From Betaproteobacteria bacterium (GTDB lineage Bacteria; Pseudomonadota; Gammaproteobacteria; Burkholderiales; SG8-39): DNA of 41,564 nucleotides. The DNA lies in the NCBI GenBank assembly GCA_947482825.1, contig CANKMT010000049.1, positions 1-41,564 on the forward strand, given 5' to 3'. A model generated the notes under the pieces. It had not been told where the DNA came from and searched no databases. It saw only the letters and a list, made by a program, of their open reading frames with translations. Shown here in pieces: positions 8,056-15,024 of the stretch; positions within the stretch are counted from its first letter, which is position 1, and each line of letters opens with the position of its first letter. Position numbers and translations under genes: made by a program.

Positions 8056-9471
8056 TCAGGCCGACAACCGCAGGGCATCGACGAATGCTCGGTAGTCACC
8101 GGGCGGCAGGGCGTCGAGCCGTGCCTGCGCCCGCTCGCGCGGCGCGTTGCGAAGCTGCGCGCCGATTTCCGCCACGCGCTCCTTCGATGCGTATTGGAAA
8201 TCGGATTCGGCGACGTGCGGGCCGCGCGGCACCGGCTCGCCGTTCATGAGACGTGAAAGGATGGACAGCGAGCACTCGTGCTCGGCTGCGCCGCCGTGCT
8301 TGACGCCCTCGAGGTCGAAGACCTGGCCCTCCGGCGTATCCGCAAGCGCCGCCGACCAGAGCGGCACGGTCCCGTCGCCGCGTCCGCCGGTGGAGGTGTT
8401 GTCGCTGATGGGGTTGCCTTCGGAGGCGGCGTAGGTGGCACCCTTCACCGCTTTCCACCGGATCTCGAGGTTGCGATTGTCCCCTTTGCCGTAGATGTCG
8501 CTGCGCATGTGGTACACGCGCGAGGTGAACGCGGGCGGCAGCGCCATGTCGAGGAGCGAGAACTGGTCCTTTGCCAGGACGAGGTGCGCACGCGGGACCT
8601 GCGGGCGATAGCGGCCCGCAATGGCCGGCGCGCTGTCGAACGGGTCGCACTCGATGGTTTCGTCGGCAAGGTCGCGCACCGGGTAACGCGCGAGCCCGAA
8701 TCTCGCGAGGCGCGGACCCAGCACCGCGCGCGGCGCCGGGAGCAGCATATGGGTCCCCTGGAACGTGGCGACGATGCGCGCGACGGCGTCGCCGCCGCCG
8801 GTGAAGAGGTTGAGGAGCGGCTCGCCGACGTAATAGCGAGGGAAATGCGAGCTGGTGCCGTAGAACGGCGTGCAGCAGGTCACCGTCCGCTCGAACCAGT
8901 TCGCCGGATCCTCGCCCCCGTCCGCGAGTTCGTTAAGGAACAGCTTGGCCACCAGGCCGCCCTGGCTGTGCGCGTAGAGCGTGAGGCGTTTGCGCGGGTC
9001 ATCGGCTTTCGGGTGGCGCTGCTTCACCTGCTCGGCAATCAGCTGCAGGAATACGCGCACGTAGCCGCATTCCTTGATCGGCGCGCGGCGCCAGTCGTAT
9101 CCCAGGCCGATCACGTTCGCCTTGTCCTCGAAATGCCTGAAGATGCCGTCGTAGGACTTGACGATGTTGGTGAGCTCGCCGGCCGCGATGATCGGGTGGT
9201 GGTCGACGTCCTCGGTGAATTCGTTCATCGCGAGGTAACGCAGTTCGCCGTTGAGGATCGGCAGCAGGCCTGCCCAGAGCTCGTAAAACTTCGCCATCGA
9301 CGGGCTGTGCGCCGGGTCGTAGGGCTCGGTGCAGCGCTGCAGGCGCGAGCCCATGCCGCCGGGCAGGATCACGATGGTCGGGAGCTCCGGCTTGTAGGTG
9401 GCCGCGAAATTGGCGGCTCGCCTGAAAAGCTCGGCGCGGCGGAGTTCGTCCAAGCGTGAGAGGTAGCTCAT
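8056..9471 (-). CDS. Lecithin:cholesterol acyltransferase (LCAT)-like alpha/beta hydrolase
   Basis: The 471-residue protein carries hallmarks of the LCAT/PDAT lipase family. These are the oxyanion-loop segment ILPGGMGSRLQ near residue 35, the GYDWRRAP motif near 124-131 and the nucleophile elbow YAHSQGG with Ser169. GDGTVPLWSA probably holds the catalytic Asp, and KHGGAAEHECSL probably supplies the His. No signal peptide is evident, which is odd for a lipid-acting secreted enzyme and suggests a cytoplasmic or inner-membrane substrate. AGGAAAG precedes the ATG. The gene follows an M15 peptidase gene by 13 bases and precedes a lipoprotein gene, so these three may form an operon. Confidence 0.85.
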   Translation of the reverse strand: MSYLSRLDELRRAELFRRAANFAATYKPELPTIVILPGGMGSRLQRCTEPYDPAHSPSMAKFYELWAGLLPILNGELRYLAMNEFTEDVDHHPIIAAGELTNIVKSYDGIFRHFEDKANVIGLGYDWRRAPIKECGYVRVFLQLIAEQVKQRHPKADDPRKRLTLYAHSQGGLVAKLFLNELADGGEDPANWFERTVTCCTPFYGTSSHFPRYYVGEPLLNLFTGGGDAVARIVATFQGTHMLLPAPRAVLGPRLARFGLARYPVRDLADETIECDPFDSAPAIAGRYRPQVPRAHLVLAKDQFSLLDMALPPAFTSRVYHMRSDIYGKGDNRNLEIRWKAVKGATYAASEGNPISDNTSTGGRGDGTVPLWSAALADTPEGQVFDLEGVKHGGAAEHECSLSILSRLMNGEPVPRGPHVAESDFQYASKERVAEIGAQLRNAPRERAQARLDALPPGDYRAFVDALRLSA

Positions 9472-9484
9472 CTTTCCTGCGACC

Positions 9485-9940
9485 CTAAACGACGGGATTC
9501 AACCCCGCCTCATACCCTCGTGATGCGCTTGCGATGGTCAATAGCTCCCCGCGAGGTGTCTTCCCTGGCGCAACGAAGGATACGTGGCACCAGAGCCCGA
9601 ATTCATGAATGACCTGGTCGGGCTTCAAGCCAGCCGCGACGATCTCGTGGCACACCACCAGCGGCGTTCCGTACGATGGGCAGATGATGTCGGCCGCGAG
9701 GCCGTACAAGTGCTGGCTGTTTCTCGCGCCGCCGATTTTCTTGTTCAGGGCGAGGCAGCGATAGCCGCTGTTGACGTGGATGGGCCGCTCGCCCAGGGCG
9801 GCGCGGACCTGTTCGAGGCCGTGCGCCAGGACCTGCAGGTTGGCGATGATCGCGGGAGGCGGCGTGTTGTCGATCCCAAAGCGCGCGGCCGTCTCGGAGA
9901 CGATCAGCTCTTCCAGCGAAAAATGATCCGTCATCTGCAT
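9485..9940 (-). CDS. Peptidase M15 family protein (D,D-carboxypeptidase/endolysin-like)
   Basis: This 151-residue protein matches the small M15A/VanY-like zinc peptidases often found in phages. The N-terminal FSLEELIVSETAARFGIDN and PIHVNSGYRC are family-typical. Zinc-site residues are visible in SQHLYGLAADI (the H...AAD pattern) and WCHVSF (the final His). Such enzymes cut the peptide stems of peptidoglycan. No signal peptide or holin gene is seen and no other phage genes are near, so it may be a domesticated lysin or a cell-wall enzyme exported by another route. Two ATGs lie six bases apart; the upstream one is used here. Confidence 0.85.
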   Translation of the reverse strand: MQMTDHFSLEELIVSETAARFGIDNTPPPAIIANLQVLAHGLEQVRAALGERPIHVNSGYRCLALNKKIGGARNSQHLYGLAADIICPSYGTPLVVCHEIVAAGLKPDQVIHEFGLWCHVSFVAPGKTPRGELLTIASASRGYEAGLNPVV

Positions 9941-9985
9941 GGCGATCGGAACTCCGCCGGGTTCCCGGATTGATCTTCTTCCGTG

Positions 9986-10294
9986 TCAGGCCGGCTGCAG
10001 GATATGAATCACCCGGCTTGCAATGAACTCCTTGGTCTTCGCACCGTAGGCGGCCATGTGCGGCGCGGCGGCGTGGGCCTTGAGCGCGTCCATGCTCTCC
10101 CACTTCTCGATCACGAGGAAGGTGTCCGGGCCCCACTTGGTCTGGAAGGCGAGCGCGTTTTCCGCGTCGAGCGCGGCGCCGTATTCGATGCAGCCTTGCT
10201 CGGCGCGCACTGCCGGCACGTTGGCGCGGAAATGCGTGAGGATCGTTTCCCGCTGGCCGGGCTTGGCGGTAATGACGGCGATGACGTGGACCAT
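9986..10294 (-). CDS. Antibiotic biosynthesis monooxygenase (ABM) domain protein
   Basis: The 102-residue product is a single ferredoxin-like ABM domain. It contains VHVIAVITAKPGQRE, the FRANVPAVRAEQGCIEYG segment and FLVIEKWESMDALKAH, the core pattern of cofactor-independent quinone-forming monooxygenases and related YgiN-type proteins. The start at 10294 has AAAGGAG seven bases upstream. The frame remains open upstream, but that part is the shadow of the next gene. It ends the Rieske oxygenase operon, so a role in handling a hydroxylated aromatic intermediate is plausible. Confidence 0.88.
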   Translation of the reverse strand: MVHVIAVITAKPGQRETILTHFRANVPAVRAEQGCIEYGAALDAENALAFQTKWGPDTFLVIEKWESMDALKAHAAAPHMAAYGAKTKEFIASRVIHILQPA

Positions 10295-10308
10295 TCGTAG
10301 TGCTCCTT

Positions 10309-10659
10309 TTAGAAAGTCGTGCTGACGCTGCGGAACTCCATCCTCTCCCACGCAAACGCCGACGGAAAATCGGTGTCGCGCCACCCCAGGTCGAGCGGAT
10401 GCGAAGTCTCGGCGAAAGTCATCGCGAGATGGAAAAGGTTCAGCGCATCGGGAGCCATGCCCTCGACCGGCTGCGTTTTGAGGAACGCCATGATCGCGTC
10501 CATCTCGGGCAGCATCGCGTCGTAGAAGGCCTTCAGCTGCTCGAAGGTGACCGCATGCAGTTTGAGGTAGCGCGCCTGCTCGGTCGGCTGCGCCCATTCG
10601 GCGACCCAGGGGCAGAGCTTCGAAAACTGCGCGGGAAGTTCGCTGGATTTTTCGCTCAT
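10309..10659 (-). CDS. Conserved-looking 116-residue protein next to a Rieske oxygenase
   Basis: The protein is mainly helical by composition, contains two Trp residues in CPWVAEWAQ and ends in an aromatic/acidic segment (HPLDLGWRDTDFP, FAWERMEF). There is no signal peptide or membrane segment. I do not recognise the family. It lies between the Rieske alpha-subunit gene (9 bases upstream) and the ABM monooxygenase gene (14 bases downstream) and is clearly part of that operon. It could be a small partner or assembly protein for the oxygenase, but this rests only on position. Confidence 0.75.
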   Translation of the reverse strand: MSEKSSELPAQFSKLCPWVAEWAQPTEQARYLKLHAVTFEQLKAFYDAMLPEMDAIMAFLKTQPVEGMAPDALNLFHLAMTFAETSHPLDLGWRDTDFPSAFAWERMEFRSVSTTF

Positions 10660-10668
10660 GTCAGCTCC

Positions 10669-11880
10669 TCAGTCCCGCGCGATCATGTCGTCGGCGGCGC
10701 GGTAGTGGTTCTGGATCAGCATTTCCTGCTGCGAGAGCACGATGTGCGGCAGCGCGCCCGAGGAGATCGCCGCGAGCGACGCTTCCATCGTGGCAAGGTC
10801 CTCGCGCAGCACTTCGCGGCCGCGCACCTTCGAGTACGCCTGCGCGAGCCGGTCGGCCGCGCTCTGCGCCTTGTACGCATAGCGCTGGATGCGAATCTCG
10901 GTGTGCTCGTGGTCGATCGGCCAAAACCACATGTGCGAATGCGCGTTGGCCTGCGGCCCAAGCACGAAGTGCGGGAAGATCGGCACGATGTCGAAGGCCC
11001 ACTGCGGGAAACGCGAGGGGTTCACGCCCGGCGCAAGCGCTTCGGGATCGATTTTCTGGAACGAGGGAAACAGGCGCCGCGTGTGCTTGTAGATCACCGC
11101 CTCGGCCGGCGTCTGGTGATGGTCGAAATTGGCGTGCGCCGAGTAGCGGCCCCAGTGCTCGCCCACCTCCATGTACGGCCGGTGCCGTTGCGGATTGTCG
11201 CTGCCGCCCTGGTAGTCGGGCACCGTGTTCCGGTGGATGTAGAGGTTGTGGTAGCCCTCGGAGAACGCGTTAACCGCGATGTTCCAGTTGGTTTTCAGCA
11301 CGAGGCGGTGCTCGGCGATCTTCTCGCGCCCGGCGGAGAACCCCTTGTACTGGTCGTGGAAGTCGCCCAGCCATTCGCGCAGGCTCACGTGAGGCGTCTT
11401 CTCGAAATTCACGAAGACGAGGCTTTCCCATTCCTCGGCATGGACCGGGACAAGGCCGTGCTTTTCGCGGTCGAGGCCAGGGAACTGGGTCTCATCGGTC
11501 ACGCCGATCAGCTTGCCGGCATTGCTGTAGGTCCAGGCGTGGAAGCCGCAGGTAAAGGCCTTGCGGCACCCCTGCTCCTTGCCTTGGCCTAAGTGCACCA
11601 GGCGGTCGCCGCGGTGGCGGCAGACGTTGTGGAAGGCCCTGACCGTGCCGTCGTCGCCGCGCACCACGATGAGCGAAGTCTTCATCGGCGGGACTTCGAC
11701 CACGGTGTAGCTGCCCTTGTCCGGAATGTCGATGGCACTGGCCACCGGCAGCCACGCGCGGGCGAAGATCTTCTTGCGTTCCTCTTCGTGGAAGGCAGCG
11801 GTGTAGCGCTCCGCGATCGGGACCTGGTTCTTCAGGCGGCTGGTGTCGCCGCGGTAGATGGTGATGCTGGGCGCACCCAT
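10669..11880 (-). CDS. Rieske non-heme iron aromatic-ring oxygenase, alpha subunit
   Basis: The 403-residue protein has an N-terminal Rieske [2Fe-2S] domain with C87-R-H89 and C111-G-F-H114, and a catalytic domain with the mononuclear iron motif E208-x2-H211-x4-H216. It therefore belongs to the ring-hydroxylating oxygenase alpha subunits, which insert oxygen into aromatic or related substrates using electrons from a reductase. No beta subunit, ferredoxin or reductase gene is adjacent, so it is either a homomeric oxygenase or uses a remote reductase. TAGGAGA precedes the ATG. It lies 9 bases downstream of a beta-lactamase-fold hydrolase gene and upstream of the 116-residue protein and ABM genes. 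Confidence 0.93.
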   Translation of the reverse strand: MGAPSITIYRGDTSRLKNQVPIAERYTAAFHEEERKKIFARAWLPVASAIDIPDKGSYTVVEVPPMKTSLIVVRGDDGTVRAFHNVCRHRGDRLVHLGQGKEQGCRKAFTCGFHAWTYSNAGKLIGVTDETQFPGLDREKHGLVPVHAEEWESLVFVNFEKTPHVSLREWLGDFHDQYKGFSAGREKIAEHRLVLKTNWNIAVNAFSEGYHNLYIHRNTVPDYQGGSDNPQRHRPYMEVGEHWGRYSAHANFDHHQTPAEAVIYKHTRRLFPSFQKIDPEALAPGVNPSRFPQWAFDIVPIFPHFVLGPQANAHSHMWFWPIDHEHTEIRIQRYAYKAQSAADRLAQAYSKVRGREVLREDLATMEASLAAISSGALPHIVLSQQEMLIQNHYRAADDMIARD

Positions 11881-11889
11881 GAGTCTCTC

Positions 11890-13080
11890 CTACTTTTCAA
11901 CCAGCGACGCAAGCACCATGTCGCCGATGCGCTGGAAACGAAGCAGGTTGCGGATGCGCTCCATGATGCCCGCGGTCAGCATCACGAAGGTGACTTCGCG
12001 TTCCGGGTCGACCCAGAATCCCATCGAGCCCAGCCCCCAGCCTCCGAACGTGGAGGGCGAGGCGAGGGAGGCCATGTGGCTCGGGAAGATGCCGGTGCCG
12101 CGCAGGAACAAGCCCAGGCCCAGAAATGCCGGAAAAGCCGCCATGCCGTGCAGTGCGCGCGATGAATTCATCATGCCGTTGGGCTTGTCGCCGGTGTGGT
12201 TCTGGCGCATGAGCTGCACGGTGGCCGGCGAGAGCACGCGCTTGCCATCGAGGGCTCCGCCTAGGCGCAGCGCCTCGGCGAATCGCAGGAGATCGCCGGC
12301 GGTCGAGAACGTCCCGCCGCCCGAGGGCAGTTCAGTTGTCTCGGTCACCGACTTGTCGCGGTCGGACTGGAACTTGGGGTTCAGCTCCGGCGCGTCCGGG
12401 TCGCGCACGACGACGGGCACGCGGCGGCTCGTGAGGCTCGACGGAAAACCCACGTGCGTGTCGTTCATGCCGAGCGGCTCGAAGATGTCCTGCTTGAGGA
12501 TTTCGCGGTATTCGCGCTTCTGCTTGTCGACGCGGCGGACGATCTCGCCGAGGATCGTGAAGCCCTGGCTTGCGCTGTAGGCCACCGACTCGCCCGGCGT
12601 CGATTCGAGCGCCTGGCCGCAGATCACCTTGGCGCACTCGCGCAGGTCGCCGAGTTTTTCAACCGGCATCGGCGCCGGGCCCATGCTCATGCCGGCGGTG
12701 TGCGTGAGCACCTGGTTGATCGTGACGCGGCCTTTTTCGCGCGCGGCGAACTCGGGAATGATCGAAGCCACCGGGCTGAGCAATGAAACCTCGCCCTGCT
12801 CCACCTTCTGCATGAGCGCCACGGCTGTCATGACCTTCGAGATCGACATGATCGAAAACAGCGAGTCGGTCGCCATCGGCTTTTGCGCCTCGCGCTCCTG
12901 GAAGCCGATCGTGAGGTCGAGCACCGGGATGCCGCGGCGGGCCACCATGATCCGGGCGCCGTCGTAGCGCATCGCCTCCACGTCGGCTGCTATCCGCTCG
13001 CCGACGCGTTTGAGCCGTACGGAATCGAAACCGGCATCCTCGGGACGCGCCACCGTTCCTTCACTGATCCTTGCGTTCAT
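11890..13080 (-). CDS. Serine hydrolase of the beta-lactamase family
   Basis: The 396-residue product has the class C beta-lactamase/esterase fold. The SxxK motif appears in FSIMSISKVMTAVA near residue 80. TINQVLTHTAGMSMG, the YSASQGFTILGEI region and ELPSGGGTFSTAGDLLRFAEAL follow the family order. There is no signal peptide, so it is probably an intracellular esterase or lactonase. AAGGATC precedes the ATG, and the TAA stop of the upstream Bug gene lies 9 bases before the start. Between a Bug receptor gene and a Rieske oxygenase gene, it could cleave an ester or lactone of an imported compound. It is a distant paralogue of the hydrolase at 3485-4654. Confidence 0.9.
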   Translation of the reverse strand: MNARISEGTVARPEDAGFDSVRLKRVGERIAADVEAMRYDGARIMVARRGIPVLDLTIGFQEREAQKPMATDSLFSIMSISKVMTAVALMQKVEQGEVSLLSPVASIIPEFAAREKGRVTINQVLTHTAGMSMGPAPMPVEKLGDLRECAKVICGQALESTPGESVAYSASQGFTILGEIVRRVDKQKREYREILKQDIFEPLGMNDTHVGFPSSLTSRRVPVVVRDPDAPELNPKFQSDRDKSVTETTELPSGGGTFSTAGDLLRFAEALRLGGALDGKRVLSPATVQLMRQNHTGDKPNGMMNSSRALHGMAAFPAFLGLGLFLRGTGIFPSHMASLASPSTFGGWGLGSMGFWVDPEREVTFVMLTAGIMERIRNLLRFQRIGDMVLASLVEK

Positions 13081-13089
13081 CTTTGATCC

Positions 13090-14094
13090 TTATTCGACCT
13101 TGATCTTCGCGTCCTGGATGGTCTTGCCCCAGCGCGTGAATTCCGAATCGAGGAACTGCCTGACTTCCTGCGGCGTGCCGCCGAAACCGTTGACGCCCGG
13201 ATTGCCCGGCACGAGTCCGACCTTGATCAACTCCTGTCTCACCTGTGGATCCATGAGCGTGGCGTTCATTTCCCGGTTGAGGAAATTCACGATGCTGTCG
13301 GGCACCTTGGCCGGCGCGAGTACGCCTTGCCAGAACGCGAAGGTCAGCGGGATGCCCATCTCGGCGAGCGTCGGCACGTCGGGCACGCTCGGGTAGCGCT
13401 GCGGGGTATCGACCGCGAGGAGCTTGACCTTGCCGGCCCTGTAATTGGACTCCGCCAAGCCGAGCGGCACCATCATCGCATCGACCTGCCCGCCGAGCAC
13501 CGCGGCGAAACCGGGGCCCGAACCCTGGAAGGGAACATGCAGCAAGTCGATGCCCATGTAGGACTTGAACGACTCCATGCGGATATGCCCGCCGCTTCCC
13601 ATTCCCCACGAGGAATAGGTGAAGCGGCTCGGCTTGTCCTTGGCCATCTTGATGAATTCCGGCAACGTGCCGGCCGGCACGTTGTTGCTGACCATCAAAG
13701 CGTTCGGCATGCCGCCCACGACTGCGATCGGCGTGAATTCCTTCGACGCGTCGTAACGGATCTTGGGGAACACGTGCGGGTTGATCGAATGGGAGTCGGC
13801 CACCGTGTACTGCAGCGTGTAGCCGTCGGGGGCCGCCTTGGCCACGAACTCGGTGCCGACCTGTCCGGAGGCGCCAGAGCGGTTCTCGATCACCACCGGC
13901 TGCTTCAACCTTTCGGACAGGTGCTTGGCGACGATCCTTGCAACGCCGTCCGTGCCGCCGCCCGGCGGCCAGGCGACGATCATCTTGATCGGCTTGTCGG
14001 GGTATTGCGCGACTGACTGTAACGAAGCCGCGGCGAGGGCCATGCCCAATATCGCTGCCCTGACGAACTTTCTTCCAAATGCCTCTGCGTGCAT
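13090..14094 (-). CDS. Bug/TctC-type periplasmic binding protein
   Basis: This 334-residue Bug-family receptor begins with a signal peptide (MHAEAFGRKFVRAAILGMAL followed by AAASLQSVAQ). It continues with YPDKPIKMIVAWPPGGGTDG, VVIENRSGASGQVG and APDGYTLQYT, the usual ligand-binding signature. TAGGAGA lies just before the chosen ATG, and further upstream in-frame codons have no such support. No TctA/TctB permease is nearby. It heads an operon with a beta-lactamase-fold hydrolase, Rieske oxygenase, small protein and ABM monooxygenase, so the ligand may be an aromatic carboxylate or ester degraded by them. Confidence 0.93.
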   Translation of the reverse strand: MHAEAFGRKFVRAAILGMALAAASLQSVAQYPDKPIKMIVAWPPGGGTDGVARIVAKHLSERLKQPVVIENRSGASGQVGTEFVAKAAPDGYTLQYTVADSHSINPHVFPKIRYDASKEFTPIAVVGGMPNALMVSNNVPAGTLPEFIKMAKDKPSRFTYSSWGMGSGGHIRMESFKSYMGIDLLHVPFQGSGPGFAAVLGGQVDAMMVPLGLAESNYRAGKVKLLAVDTPQRYPSVPDVPTLAEMGIPLTFAFWQGVLAPAKVPDSIVNFLNREMNATLMDPQVRQELIKVGLVPGNPGVNGFGGTPQEVRQFLDSEFTRWGKTIQDAKIKVE

Positions 14095-14399
14095 TGACTT
14101 GTCTCCTACGATTGGGTGGCGGACTACTCCGCTTTGGGTGCTTCCTCTCCTATGATGAACTCGTCCCGCGTCCCATGCCAAATGGTTCGATGTGCGGAAC
14201 GGGGTCGCCTCTTCCTCGTCTGGCTCACGGCAACTCGACAATGAGGCAGTCCCCGCTTACGAGAAGGCCGGGGGTCCGATACATCGACGGTATTCCGGGT
14301 CCCGTCGGCCGTTTGTCGGTTTGTCGATATGGGCGCCGACCCGCTCTACAAAACCAGCCAAACTATGCGTGGTCATGCGGTTCGGTCTCGCCCGGCATG
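14095..14399. other. 305-base intergenic region
   Basis: No gene is supported here. It must hold the promoter for the Bug-headed minus-strand operon, but no convincing -35/-10 pair stands out. An imperfect hairpin (CGACGG and CCGTCG separated by 11 bases, near 14283-14307) lies downstream of higA and has no T-run, so it is not called a terminator. Confidence 0.5.
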
Positions 14400-14693
14400 T
14401 TATGCAGCGCGGGGTTCCACCTCGCGCTCGATGCGCGCACCCGCTTCGTGCATCGCGATCTTGAGGTCGTAGCTGGCCTGCAGGTTGAGCCAGAACTGCG
14501 GAGTCGTGCCGAAATGTCGCGCCAACCTCAACGCGGTATCCGGAGAGATGCCACGGCGCTCGCGAACGATGTCGTTGACGCGCGGAGCCGGGACCCGAAG
14601 CGCCTGCGCGAGCGCATGCGCGGAGAGGCCGAGCGGCACCAGGAACTCCTCCCTCAATACTTCACCGGGATGGATGGGACGCATCTTGTTCAT
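14400..14693 (-). CDS. higA: HigA-type antitoxin with XRE helix-turn-helix
   Basis: The 97-residue protein is a HigA/VapI antitoxin. It begins with MRPIHPGEVLREEFLVPLGL, then has a helix-turn-helix (AHALAQALRVPAPRVNDIVRERRGISPDTALRLARHFGTTPQFWLNLQ, read in short segments) and a charged C-terminal helix. It follows the toxin gene by 12 bases, the toxin-first order normal for higBA. HigA proteins neutralise HigB and repress their own promoter. A matching palindromic operator lies upstream of higB. Confidence 0.95.
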   Translation of the reverse strand: MNKMRPIHPGEVLREEFLVPLGLSAHALAQALRVPAPRVNDIVRERRGISPDTALRLARHFGTTPQFWLNLQASYDLKIAMHEAGARIEREVEPRAA

Positions 14694-14705
14694 GGCAGCC
14701 TCCGG

Positions 14706-14984
14706 TCAGTGATAGTCCACGATCTCGACCTGTTCGGGTCCGGCGCCCGTCCAAACGAAACAAAGGCGCCACTTTTCATTGATGCGAATACTGTGTTGAC
14801 CTTTGCGATCGCCCTTGAGCGCCTCAAGGCGATTGCCCGGGGGCGCCGTCAGGTCCTTCAATTCCTTGGCGTCGTCGAGCATCTGGAGCTTGCGCGTCGC
14901 GACTCGCTCGATCGAAGCAAACCGCGCCACGCGCTTTCCGTTGTACAGCGCTTCGGTGTCCCTGCAAATGAAGGAGCGAATCAC
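14706..14984 (-). CDS. higB: HigB/RelE-family toxin
   Basis: The 92-residue product is a HigB-type mRNA interferase of the RelE superfamily. Family segments include the start MIRSF, KLQMLDDAKELKDL, PPGNRLEALKGDRKGQHSI and INEKWRLCFVW. It starts at GTG; the start is fixed by the conserved MIRSF N-terminus. The predicted -10 box ends only five bases before the GTG, so the transcript may be leaderless, with no room for a Shine-Dalgarno site. It forms an operon with higA. HigB toxins cut mRNA on the ribosome, and activity here is inferred from the family. Confidence 0.94.
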   Translation of the reverse strand: MIRSFICRDTEALYNGKRVARFASIERVATRKLQMLDDAKELKDLTAPPGNRLEALKGDRKGQHSIRINEKWRLCFVWTGAGPEQVEIVDYH

Positions 14985-14989
14985 AAGCC

Positions 14990-15018
14990 AAAATATAACG
15001 CTATCCGTTAAACGTCAA
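14990..15018 (-). promoter_or_regulatory. higBA promoter (sigma70-like)
   Basis: On the minus strand, -35 TTGACG (15018-15013) and -10 TATTTT (14995-14990) are separated by exactly 17 bases. A start site six bases downstream of the -10 box would fall on the first base of the GTG codon of higB. Confidence 0.75.
14996..15010. promoter_or_regulatory. Palindromic operator, probable HigA binding site
   Basis: The palindrome TAACG-CTATC-CGTTA sits wholly inside the spacer between the -35 and -10 boxes. Antitoxin binding there would block RNA polymerase. Autorepression by HigA is known for the family; this particular site is inferred from position and symmetry. Confidence 0.7.
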
Positions 15019-15024
15019 GCGTTT

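Noticed and set aside
14079..15011. Plus-strand frame of 310 codons across the higBA region
   Set aside because: It is antisense to higB and higA, which have clear family matches and a shared promoter.
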